64,000 bases of DNA from Ruminiclostridium sp. (lineage in GTDB: Bacteria > Bacillota > Clostridia > Oscillospirales > Ruminococcaceae). Under the pieces are notes generated by a model that did no database searches, had not been told where the DNA came from, and saw nothing but the letters and a program-made list of their open reading frames with translations. The stretch covers positions 1 to 64,000 of the forward strand of contig JAGAVH010000033.1 in assembly GCA_017942025.1 (NCBI GenBank). Direction: 5' to 3'. The first letter of the stretch is position 1; each line of letters begins with the position of its first letter. The position numbers and the translations under genes were made by a program. Shown here piece after piece: positions 52,443-61,118 of the stretch.

Positions 52443-52778
52443 CAGCGTGTAGACAAAGACTTTGTCTACACGCTGTCTGACGATGAAAAACGCACGTCAG
52501 CCATTGATTTTGACCTGTCGGTCAAAATCGTCAACCGCCCCGACAGGCGTATAAACGGCAAGGATGCCGTATAGCGAACACACAAAGTGCGTCAGGACGA
52601 CGCACGACAAGGTGTTCGCATAAGGTACAGTTGAGGGGCGAATGACGAAGTAAGCAAAAATGCTTTAGGGAAGCCGTTTTCGGCTTCCCTAAACTTTTAT
52701 AATAAAATTTTCGTTTACCCATAAAATCTAATGCATATTGTGCATTTTTTGCGGTGCGTGAGTTTGTCTTCAGTCTGT
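52442..52778 (-). repeat. Convergent-junction intergenic repeat, copy D
   Basis: This 337-bp element begins TCAGCGTGTAGACAAAGAC, with the palindrome GTGTAGACAAAGACTTTGTCTACAC, and ends CTCACGCACC-complement ... GTCTTCAGTCTG. In reverse complement it carries the same ordered blocks as copy B. An extra segment of about 90 bp contains further stems (TTGACCTGTCGGTCAA and AACACACAAAGTG/AAGGTGTTCGC). The hairpin GGGAAGCCG/CGGCTTCCC (about 52670-52692) corresponds to AGAGAGCC/GGCTCTCT in B. The stems differ in bases but are conserved as stems, suggesting a structured RNA or DNA. Confidence 0.75.
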
Positions 52779-52808
52779 CAAGACCACCGGCTATCCCGGT
52801 GGTCTTGT
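52778..52808. terminator. Terminator right of element D (31-bp repeat, copy 2)
   Basis: This is identical to 52412-52442. It terminates the transglutaminase/FN3 gene on the minus strand, whose stop is at 52817. Confidence 0.8.
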
Positions 52809-52816
52809 TGTATATA

Positions 52817-55462
52817 TTATGCTTTCGGTGTTACATATACCGCATTTGATACAGAGCTTCTGCCATCCTTTGCAACCGCTCTTACAAGGTATGTGTACTC
52901 AAAATTATTTGTAAGTCCCTTTACAGTAGCGCAGGTGCCTGAAATTGCCGCAACCTTTGAATATACCCCGTTTTTATAACGGATAATTTCATAATAATCA
53001 GCCTCAGCTACCTCCATCCACAGAAGAAGAGCCTGTCGGTCGCCGCCTGCCGCCGCAAGCACCGGCTTTGCAAGAGGTGCTCTCGGTGTTACGTTAACCG
53101 CTGTAGATAAAGCAGTTCTGCCATCAGAAGCTACCGCCTTTATAAGGTAGGTGTATTCAAAATTATTTGTAAGTCCCTTTACTGTGGCAGTTGTACCTCT
53201 GATATTGGCAATAAGAGTATATGTACCCTTATTGTAGCGGATTATCTGATAATAGCCTGCACCCTCAACCTTTGTCCAGCTGAGTGTTACCTGCTTATCC
53301 TGGGATACCGCTGTCAGCACGGGTTTTTCAAGGGGAGGCATCGGTGTTACATTTACAGCCGCCGATAAAGATGTTCTGCCATCGGTAGCTACTGCCTTTA
53401 TAAGATATGTATATTCAAACTTATTTGCAAGTCCCTTTACTACAGCAGATGTACCGCTGATATTTGCTACAAGGCTGTAATTACCCTTGTTATAGCGGAT
53501 TATCTGATAATAACTTGCGCCTTCAACCTTTGTCCAGTTGAGAGTTACCTGCTTATCGCCCACTGTTGCTTTAAGAACGGATTTTTCAAGGACCGCTACA
53601 GGAGCTATGCTCACCTTATCGGAAAGAGAGGTTCTTCCATCAGAAGCTACCGCCTTTATAAGATAAGTATATGTAAAGCCGTTTGTCAGTCCCTTTACAG
53701 TAGCAGAAGTACCACCGATATTTGCCACTACGGTATCTATACCCTTGTTGCGGCGGATTATCTGATAATAATCTGCTCCGTCTACAGCTGTCCAGCTGAG
53801 ATAAACCTGGTTGTTTCCCTTTGCCGCTTTAAGTGTAGATTTTGCTATCGGTCTTACATAATCAATATCATTATCGATGGCATACTGCTCGGCACAGGAG
53901 CCCACGCCGCAGGCAATCACCAGTTTTCCGTCGCCGATAAAGACTGATTCTTCAATCGTTGTTACACTATCGGGTATAGTGATAACCTCTAAATCACTAC
54001 AATATCCGAAAGCTCCGAGTCCTATAGACTTAACGCTGTCCGGGAGTATTATATCCTTCAGTGAGCCTGAACGATAGAATGCAAAATCATCAATTATTTC
54101 AAGCTTGCTTCCATCTATTGACACACTTACAAGAGAACTGCACTCTCCGAATGCGCCCTCTCCGATTTCGGTAACGGATGAAGGAATAAAAACATATGTA
54201 ATGTTACTGTTAAGACGGAAAGAATATCGTCTTATAAGCTCTACCGTATCAGGTACAACAAACTTCTCCGCTATCTTTGTTGCACATACAAGCTCCTTCT
54301 TATCGGCTGTATAAAGAACTCCGTCGCTCATTACAAAGTAGGGATTGTCCTTACTTACAGTCAGATTGAGAAGCTTGCAGTTTTCGAAGGGATTGTCCCC
54401 TATTATCTGTACATTCTTCGGAATTTCAAGAGCTTCAAGGCTTGAACTGTTGCAGGAAAAAGCATGCGAGCCTATCTCTTCAAGCGTATCAGGAAGCTTT
54501 ACCGTTTTAAGATCATAAAGATAACTGAAGGCGGATGCGGCAATAGATGTTACTTTATATCCATCAATTTCAGAAGGAATTTCGAGGGATGTTACATCTG
54601 ACTTTCCATCGTACTGATATATCTCAATTTTCTTATTATCATAGTCTGAGATACGTGTTGAAAAAAGACTTGTTTTTTCATAAAGGTCATAATATCTCGG
54701 TGCTGTACCGACAAAGCCGGCGTCGGCAAGATAATACTTTCCGTCGCAGTATGCAATGACATTTCTGTGACCGCTGCCTGCTCCGGGATCATTTGCGGCA
54801 TTACGCATCCAGGCGTCAATCCCGACCTTTTCGCACATAATAAGTACCGCGCTTGTGCTTGCCCAGCAGTCACCGCCGCCGCTTACAATCATCGAATAAG
54901 CCGACGAATAATTTCCGCTGTAATTGTAGCTTGCAACAAACCTGCAGATTTCGTCAAGCTTTTCATATCCGCTCATATCGGATGTAATATTCTTGTCGAT
55001 ATAATCATCCATTATTTTATCTGCATATACTTCGTTGTAATTTAAAACATTTACCGATATATCAAAGTATTCATCGCCTGATACTACTCTAACAACAGAT
55101 TCGCCGAATACGGGACGGGTTTCGGCATACTCACCCTCAGCACCTGTGGGATAGCTGTAGCCGATATTTCCGTTCCAGTAAATTGTTCGGGTTGCCGTTT
55201 TGATAAGACCGGTGTCAGAAACGGTAACCGAATCACCCTTTGCGACGTAGTAATAAACGTCTGTTCCGTCGCTGACCTTTATCTGGAATGAATCTGAGCC
55301 CTCCGGAATGGAAATAAACTCCTTTGACCAATCAGGGAGTGAATAAAGCTCAACCTCTGTAGCATTAACCGACGCCGCAGAGCCTGTGATGCACATTATG
55401 CACATTAAAGCTATTGTCGTCGCAAAAAAGCTCATCAATTTAAATACTTTTCCGCTTTTCAT
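52817..55462 (-). CDS. Secreted transglutaminase-like / BspA leucine-rich-repeat / FN3 protein
   Basis: This 881-residue protein has a Sec signal (to about residue 29, G-S-A-A-S) and a transglutaminase-like papain fold. The Cys-His-Asp set is G-G-G-D-C-W-A-S, G-S-G-H-R-N-V and Y-Y-L-A-D-A-G. A BspA-type LRR_5 region (about 290-540) follows, with repeated L-P-D-x-x-x-x-I-G-x-x-A-F. Four FN3 units of the family shared with the proteins at 1-470 and 22682-29806 complete it. Transglutaminase-like domains may crosslink or cleave proteins, and BspA repeats bind host or matrix proteins. No anchoring signal is present. It lies 47 bp after pyrD with a strong CGGGAGGT site and no terminator between, so it may be co-transcribed with the pyrimidine operon. 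Confidence 0.9.
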   Translation of the reverse strand: MKSGKVFKLMSFFATTIALMCIMCITGSAASVNATEVELYSLPDWSKEFISIPEGSDSFQIKVSDGTDVYYYVAKGDSVTVSDTGLIKTATRTIYWNGNIGYSYPTGAEGEYAETRPVFGESVVRVVSGDEYFDISVNVLNYNEVYADKIMDDYIDKNITSDMSGYEKLDEICRFVASYNYSGNYSSAYSMIVSGGGDCWASTSAVLIMCEKVGIDAWMRNAANDPGAGSGHRNVIAYCDGKYYLADAGFVGTAPRYYDLYEKTSLFSTRISDYDNKKIEIYQYDGKSDVTSLEIPSEIDGYKVTSIAASAFSYLYDLKTVKLPDTLEEIGSHAFSCNSSSLEALEIPKNVQIIGDNPFENCKLLNLTVSKDNPYFVMSDGVLYTADKKELVCATKIAEKFVVPDTVELIRRYSFRLNSNITYVFIPSSVTEIGEGAFGECSSLVSVSIDGSKLEIIDDFAFYRSGSLKDIILPDSVKSIGLGAFGYCSDLEVITIPDSVTTIEESVFIGDGKLVIACGVGSCAEQYAIDNDIDYVRPIAKSTLKAAKGNNQVYLSWTAVDGADYYQIIRRNKGIDTVVANIGGTSATVKGLTNGFTYTYLIKAVASDGRTSLSDKVSIAPVAVLEKSVLKATVGDKQVTLNWTKVEGASYYQIIRYNKGNYSLVANISGTSAVVKGLANKFEYTYLIKAVATDGRTSLSAAVNVTPMPPLEKPVLTAVSQDKQVTLSWTKVEGAGYYQIIRYNKGTYTLIANIRGTTATVKGLTNNFEYTYLIKAVASDGRTALSTAVNVTPRAPLAKPVLAAAGGDRQALLLWMEVAEADYYEIIRYKNGVYSKVAAISGTCATVKGLTNNFEYTYLVRAVAKDGRSSVSNAVYVTPKA

Positions 55463-55509
55463 TGCATTTACCTCCCGAACATTTATATCTTATTCTGTTT
55501 AATCAGATA

Positions 55510-56430
55510 TTACCAGGGCTTGACTGTACCAACAATATCAGAAAGCTTTTCAATCTTATTTTCTGTCAGGAATTTTTCGATACCCTCGCATACCTTGATA
55601 GGTGCATAGGGATCGCCGAAGATAGCAGTACCCATCTGAAGTGCAGATGCACCCGCCATCATCATTTCGATAGCGTCCTCAGCAGTTGCGATACCGCCCA
55701 TACCGATTACGGGAATCTTGACTGCATTTGATACCTGCCATACCATTCTTACCGCAACGGGGAAAATAGCAGGACCTGAAAGACCACCTACATTGTTGTG
55801 AAGGATAGGTCTTCTTGTGCGGATATCAATTCTCATACCAAGAAGAGTATTTATTACGGATACGCTGTCTGCGCCCTCTGCTTCAACCGCTCTTGCTATT
55901 TCTGTTATATCTGTAACATTAGGAGTCAGCTTTACGATAACGGGCTTCTTGGTGGCATTTCTTACAGCCTTTGTTACAGAAGCCGCACCCTCGCAGGTAA
56001 CGCCCCAGGTAGCGCCGCCCTTCTTTACGTTGGGGCAGGAAATGTTAAGCTCTATCATATCAACATCGGTTGCATCCAGCTTTTCAGCAACCTCTCTGTA
56101 GTCGTCAATGGAAGCACCTGCGATGTTTGCAATAACTACAGTATCCTGAGCTTTGAGTCTTGGGAGATAGTAGTTTATAAATCTGTCAATACCGGGATTC
56201 TGCAGACCTACGGAATTTAAGATACCGCTGGGAGTTTCTGCGATTCTGGGAGGAATATTACCATCCTTGGGGTTAAGTGTAGTACCCTTGCAGGAAATAC
56301 CGCCAAGTGCTGATAAGGGATAAAGGTCTGTATAGTCCTCGCCAAAGCCATAAGCGCCTGATGCGGCGATTATAGGATTCTTAAAAGTCTGTCCGCAGAC
56401 ATTAACTGAAATATCAGGTTTAAAACTCAT
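55510..56430 (-). CDS. pyrD: Dihydroorotate dehydrogenase B, catalytic subunit
   Basis: This 306-residue FMN enzyme oxidises dihydroorotate to orotate, the fourth step of UMP synthesis. It has the class 1B features N-P-I-I-A-A-S-G-A-Y-G-F-G, L-N-I-S-C-P-N-V-K-K-G-G with the catalytic Cys nearby, V-K-L-T-P-N-V-T-D and the FMN phosphate site G-M-G-G-I. It pairs with PyrK, whose stop codon overlaps this start by 4 bp; the complex passes electrons to NAD+. Confidence 0.97.
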   Translation of the reverse strand: MSFKPDISVNVCGQTFKNPIIAASGAYGFGEDYTDLYPLSALGGISCKGTTLNPKDGNIPPRIAETPSGILNSVGLQNPGIDRFINYYLPRLKAQDTVVIANIAGASIDDYREVAEKLDATDVDMIELNISCPNVKKGGATWGVTCEGAASVTKAVRNATKKPVIVKLTPNVTDITEIARAVEAEGADSVSVINTLLGMRIDIRTRRPILHNNVGGLSGPAIFPVAVRMVWQVSNAVKIPVIGMGGIATAEDAIEMMMAGASALQMGTAIFGDPYAPIKVCEGIEKFLTENKIEKLSDIVGTVKPW

Positions 56431-57200
56431 AATACTACCTCCTCACCCTTGAATACGGGGCCATCCTTACATACTCTTAAAACGTATTCCTTGCCGCCTC
56501 GGATAACTGTACAGGCACATACAACACAAGCACCTACGCCACAGCCCATTCTCTGCTCCAGGGAAACCTCGCTGTCAACACCTGCCGCCTTGGTTGCTTC
56601 TACAATAGCCTTCAGCATAGGAGTAGGACCGCAGGCATAAACACATGCCACATCGCCCTTTGCAAGCTCCTCGGTGAGAGGTCCGATTACTGTGCCCTTT
56701 ACACCTACAGAGCCGTCGTCTGTGCAGACTATAGTCTTTGCGCCTGTAGCCGCATAATCCTTATCAAGGATAACTCTGTCAAAGCTACGGAAGCCTAGGA
56801 TTGCTGTGCAGTTTTCGCCGTACTGCTTTGCAATATCCAGCATAGGAGGTGTACCGATACCACCACCTATTACAATTACTCTGCCTTCCTTCTTTGAAGG
56901 AGTTGTAAAGCCCTTGCCAAGAGGAGCGATAACATCCATAAGGTCGCCCTTATTAAGCTCGGTTATCTTATCTGTACCCTTGCCTCTTACTTCGAATACA
57001 AGGCGGATTGTACCCTTTTCCTTATCTGTACTGCAGATAGAGATGGGGCGGCGGAGCGTATAGCCTTCAGCCTTTATCTGTACAAACTGACCGATACTCG
57101 CATTCTCTGCCACTTCAGGGCAAAGGATGGTGTAGGAATAGATATCCTCAGCCAGTGCTTTTTTCTCGATTACGGGATATGAATTGCAAAAAAAGCTCAT
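56427..57200 (-). CDS. pyrK: Dihydroorotate dehydrogenase B, electron transfer subunit
   Basis: This 257-residue protein has an FAD-binding barrel (R-R-P-I-S-I-C-S), an NAD-binding half (G-G-G-I-G-T-P-P-M-L) and a C-terminal [2Fe-2S] site with four cysteines (M-G-C-G-V-G-A-C-V-V-C-A-C and R-V-C-K-D-G-P-V-F). ATG 57200 is preferred over ATG 57233 from the GAAAGGA site. It overlaps pyrD by 4 bp, which supports equal synthesis of the two subunits. A 71-bp gap separates it from the preceding membrane protein gene. Confidence 0.95.
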   Translation of the reverse strand: MSFFCNSYPVIEKKALAEDIYSYTILCPEVAENASIGQFVQIKAEGYTLRRPISICSTDKEKGTIRLVFEVRGKGTDKITELNKGDLMDVIAPLGKGFTTPSKKEGRVIVIGGGIGTPPMLDIAKQYGENCTAILGFRSFDRVILDKDYAATGAKTIVCTDDGSVGVKGTVIGPLTEELAKGDVACVYACGPTPMLKAIVEATKAAGVDSEVSLEQRMGCGVGACVVCACTVIRGGKEYVLRVCKDGPVFKGEEVVL

Positions 57201-57271
57201 AGTGATTTTCCTTTCATTTAAAGCATAAGCCACCGTAAGTATTCCCTGCGGCAGCTTCTGTTATTACAGGA

Positions 57272-57901
57272 TTAGCCACGCATTATAACATCCTCGTCGC
57301 TATTTTCCTTTTTCTTTATTTTAACTTTTCCTTCTTCCCTTACGGAAGGCTTTTCAGAGCTTGCTTTGTCCTTTTCTGTCCTGATTTTAGCAAACGCCTT
57401 TATACGGCAGTATGTAATATAAATCACAAGCCCTGCTACGATTACATCAAGAACAAACTGCAGACTGAACCAGGATGTGCCCTGGAGAAGAATGTTGTTC
57501 TGGCATATGAATGTAAGGTCCCAAAGTGCAAAAAGCGCTAAAATACGAAGCAGACTGTTTGTTATCATTATCGTATCATAATACTTCTGTGCATTTGCTT
57601 CGGTTATAACAAATCTTTTCGGCTCCTTATGCTTTGCGAACATAAACCAGATAGAAAAGACTATAACCGCAAGAGCGATAATCGGGAATGTAAACCCCCA
57701 TAACCACACATGAAAAGGAATACCGTCCGCAAATATAGTTTCAACTATTCTTTTTAAAACGGCGCTGGAGGGGTTTGTCATATTATTTACAAAGGCAAAG
57801 GTAGTCTGATAGATGAGGTATGCCAGAAGCAACCCCATCACATCAATAAAACCCTTTAATATGCCATAGTTTAATTTAACCTGATATTTACCTATCTTCA
57901 A
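57272..57901 (-). CDS. Four-helix membrane protein inside the pyr operon, unknown
   Basis: This 209-residue protein has hydrophobic segments near 17-38, 65-88, 110-130 and 140-163, then a charged Lys/Glu tail. It lies 9 bp after carB and before pyrK on the same strand, so it is an operon member. The architecture resembles DUF2975-like membrane proteins, not known uracil permeases. No pyrimidine function can be assigned. Confidence 0.65.
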   Translation of the reverse strand: MKIGKYQVKLNYGILKGFIDVMGLLLAYLIYQTTFAFVNNMTNPSSAVLKRIVETIFADGIPFHVWLWGFTFPIIALAVIVFSIWFMFAKHKEPKRFVITEANAQKYYDTIMITNSLLRILALFALWDLTFICQNNILLQGTSWFSLQFVLDVIVAGLVIYITYCRIKAFAKIRTEKDKASSEKPSVREEGKVKIKKKENSDEDVIMRG

Positions 57902-57910
57902 CTTATCACC

Positions 57911-60900
57911 TTAAATTTTTGTGATGTCAATCATTTCGATATCATCAACCGTCTTATCCATAGCAATACACTTTACAAGTGCGTTTGCTGTGTCTACTGA
58001 AGTAAGGCAGGCGATGGAACGCTCAACCGACTTACGACGAATCTTAACGCTGTCACGGGCAGGCTTTCTGCCTGTTTCAGAGGTAGAGATAACGTAGTTT
58101 ATCTTTCCGCTTTCAAGCAGGCTGATTACGTTGGGTTCCTTTTCCTCGTTTATACGGTAGGTGAAGTTTGTAGCTATCATATTTCTGTTGAGCATTGAAG
58201 CTGTACCGCTGGTAGCATAAAGCTCAAAGCCGAGCTTTTCAAACTTTTCTGCAAGAGGAATGATTTCGGGCTTGTCGCTGTTCTTTACGGAGAACATTAC
58301 GCCGCCCTCCTTGAACATCTTGAAGCCTGCCGCCATAAGTCCCTTGAATAATGCCTCTTCAAAGGTCTTTGCAATACCGAGAGCTTCACCTGTGGACTTC
58401 ATTTCAGGACCGAGCTGTGTATCTACATCGTGGAGCTTTTCAAAGCTGAATACGGGTACCTTTACAGCCACATAGTCGCCTACGGGGTAAAGTCCGCTCT
58501 GATATCCCTGATCCTTTAAGGTCTGACCGAACATGATCTTTGTTGCAATGTCAACCATCTGTACGCCTGTTACCTTGCTGATGTAAGGAACAGTTCTTGA
58601 AGAACGGGGGTTAACCTCAATTACATATACTTCATTATCATATACAACGTACTGGATATTTACAAGACCGATAACGTTAAGTGACTTTGCAAGTTTTTCC
58701 GTATAGGTGATGATCGTATTCTTTATCTTATCTGAAAGCGTCTGGCAGGGATATACAGAGATACTGTCACCTGAGTGAACGCCTGCACGCTCGATGTGTT
58801 CCATAATGCCGGGAATGAGGAAGTCTGTACCGTCGCAGATAGCGTCAACCTCAACCTCTGTACCCATAAGGTACTTATCGATAAGAACAGGGTTTTCAAG
58901 CTCTGTTGCCGTGATGATTGTCATATATTCATCAACGTCGCTGTCGCAGTGTGCGATAATCATATTCTGACCGCCGAGTACGTAGGAGGGACGGAGCAGA
59001 ACGGGATAACCAAGCTCGTTTGCAACCTTTAAGGCTTCTTCTGTTGTGAATACTGTATGACCTGCAGGTCTGGGTATTCCGCACTTTTCAAGAAGCTCGT
59101 CAAACTTTTCTCTGTCCTCTGCATCGTCAATGCTCTGTGCAGAAGTACCGAGGATTCTTACGCCTGTTTCCTGGAGGTGCTTTGTCAGCTTGATAGCTGT
59201 CTGACCACCGAACTGAACAACAACGCCGTAGGGCTGTTCTGTTGCGATAAGAGCGTCAACGTCCTCAAAAGTAAGGGGATCGAAATAGAGTCTGTCGCCT
59301 GTATCAAAGTCGGTAGAAACTGTTTCGGGGTTATTGTTGCAGATGATTGCCTCGTAACCCAGTTCCTTCAGAGCCCATACGCAGTGAACGGAGCAGTAGT
59401 CGAATTCGATACCCTGACCGATACGGATAGGACCTGAGCCGAATACTATAACCTTCTTCTTGTCTGTGGGGTGCTGCTTTATGAATTCAGCCGCTTCGTT
59501 TTCATCGTCATAGGTGCTGTAAAAGTAGGGAGTTTCTGCGGCAAATTCTGCGGCGCAGGTATCAACCATCTTATATACAGCCTGACGTGTCTTTATACCC
59601 TTGTCGGAAAGACTCTGACCTGAAATCTTTTCAATGGACTTATCAAGGTAGCAGTACTTCTTTGCAAGGTCGTATTTTTCCTGAGTAAGCTCACCCTCAG
59701 CAAGCCACTTTTCAAGCTCTGCAAGATTTAAGAGCTTTGAAATAAACCACTTGTCAACCTTTGTGATTTCGTTTATTTCTTCAACGCTGATGCCTCTCTT
59801 AAGCGCTTCAAAAATGCAGAAGCATCTGTCAACGTCAACATTGTGAAGACTTGCTCTGATTTCCTCATCGGAAAGATCTATAAACGTCTTCTTTGTAAGT
59901 GTGTCCATGCCAAGCTCGATAGAACGTACAGCCTTCATCATAGCCGCCTCAAAGCTGGGAGCAATGGACATGATCTCACCGGTTGCCTTCATCTGTGTAC
60001 CAAGTGTCTTCTTTGCATAAACGAACTTATCAAAGGGCCACTTGGGGAACTTTACTACGATATAGTCGATAGAAGGCTCAAAGCAGGCGTAGGTCTTGCC
60101 TGTTACCTGGTTCAGAATTTCATCAAGGCAGTAGCCTATAGCAATCTTTGCCGCTACCTTAGCGATAGGATAACCTGTAGCCTTGGAAGCGAGAGCAGAA
60201 GAACGGGAAACTCTGGGGTTAACCTCGATTACTGCGTATTCAAAGCTATCGGGCTTTAATGCGAACTGACAGTTACAGCCGCCTTCTACTTCAAGTGCCT
60301 GAACGATATTCAGCGCCGCTGTGCGGAGCATCTGATATTCTATGTCTGTAAGAGATACTGCAGGAGCAACTACTATACTGTCGCCTGTGTGTACGCCTAC
60401 AGGGTCCATGTTTTCCATTGAACATACTGTGATAGCATTTCCCTTGGCGTCACGGATAACCTCAAATTCGATTTCCTTCCAGCCGGAGATACACTTTTCA
60501 ACAAGTATCTGTGTGATAGGAGATAAACGAAGACCGTTTGTAGCGATTTCGTGAAGCTCCTTCTCATCGTATGCAATACCGCCGCCAGTACCGCCAAGAG
60601 TGAAGGCAGGTCTTACGATTACGGGGTAGTCGATAACCTTTGCGAAGTCCATCGCATCTTCAACTGTTTCTACAACCTTTGAAGGAATGCAGGGCTCACC
60701 GATAGCCTCCATTGTATCCTTGAATGCCTGTCTGTCCTCTGCTTTGTGGATAGTTTCAGGTTTAGAACCGAGAAGCTTTACGTTGTTTTCAGCAAGGAAG
60801 CCCTCTTCTGCAAGCTGCATTGAAAGGGTAAGACCTGTCTGACCGCCGAGGTTTGACAGAATGCTGTCAGGCTTTTCAATCTTGATTATCTTCTTTATTA

Positions 60901-61117
60901 CATCAAGTGTTAAAGGCTCGATGTAAATTTTGTCAGCCATATGCTTGTCCGTCATAATTGTAGCAGGGTTGGAGTTTACTAAAACAACCTCAAGTCCCTC
61001 CTGCTTTAACGCACGGCAAGCCTGTGTGCCTGCATAGTCAAACTCTGCTGCCTGACCGATTACGATAGGTCCTGAACCGATTACGAGAACCTTTTTGATA
61101 TCACTTCTTAATGGCAT
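57911..61117 (-). CDS. carB: Carbamoyl phosphate synthetase, large subunit
   Basis: This 1068-residue enzyme makes carbamoyl phosphate from bicarbonate, ammonia and two ATP. Both ATP-grasp halves are intact: the N half begins V-L-V-I-G-S-G-P-I-V-I-G-Q-A-A-E-F-D-Y and has E-V-N-P-R-V-S-R-S-S-A-L, and the C half has V-F-G-S-G-P-I-R-I-G-Q-G-I-E-F-D-Y and E-V-N-P-R-S-S-R-T-V-P. The C-terminal MGS-like allosteric domain (from about 935) is present. One base separates it from carA upstream. Because the small subunit here seems to lack glutaminase activity, CarB may take free ammonia. Confidence 0.97.
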   Translation of the reverse strand: MPLRSDIKKVLVIGSGPIVIGQAAEFDYAGTQACRALKQEGLEVVLVNSNPATIMTDKHMADKIYIEPLTLDVIKKIIKIEKPDSILSNLGGQTGLTLSMQLAEEGFLAENNVKLLGSKPETIHKAEDRQAFKDTMEAIGEPCIPSKVVETVEDAMDFAKVIDYPVIVRPAFTLGGTGGGIAYDEKELHEIATNGLRLSPITQILVEKCISGWKEIEFEVIRDAKGNAITVCSMENMDPVGVHTGDSIVVAPAVSLTDIEYQMLRTAALNIVQALEVEGGCNCQFALKPDSFEYAVIEVNPRVSRSSALASKATGYPIAKVAAKIAIGYCLDEILNQVTGKTYACFEPSIDYIVVKFPKWPFDKFVYAKKTLGTQMKATGEIMSIAPSFEAAMMKAVRSIELGMDTLTKKTFIDLSDEEIRASLHNVDVDRCFCIFEALKRGISVEEINEITKVDKWFISKLLNLAELEKWLAEGELTQEKYDLAKKYCYLDKSIEKISGQSLSDKGIKTRQAVYKMVDTCAAEFAAETPYFYSTYDDENEAAEFIKQHPTDKKKVIVFGSGPIRIGQGIEFDYCSVHCVWALKELGYEAIICNNNPETVSTDFDTGDRLYFDPLTFEDVDALIATEQPYGVVVQFGGQTAIKLTKHLQETGVRILGTSAQSIDDAEDREKFDELLEKCGIPRPAGHTVFTTEEALKVANELGYPVLLRPSYVLGGQNMIIAHCDSDVDEYMTIITATELENPVLIDKYLMGTEVEVDAICDGTDFLIPGIMEHIERAGVHSGDSISVYPCQTLSDKIKNTIITYTEKLAKSLNVIGLVNIQYVVYDNEVYVIEVNPRSSRTVPYISKVTGVQMVDIATKIMFGQTLKDQGYQSGLYPVGDYVAVKVPVFSFEKLHDVDTQLGPEMKSTGEALGIAKTFEEALFKGLMAAGFKMFKEGGVMFSVKNSDKPEIIPLAEKFEKLGFELYATSGTASMLNRNMIATNFTYRINEEKEPNVISLLESGKINYVISTSETGRKPARDSVKIRRKSVERSIACLTSVDTANALVKCIAMDKTVDDIEMIDITKI

Positions 61118-61118
61118 A

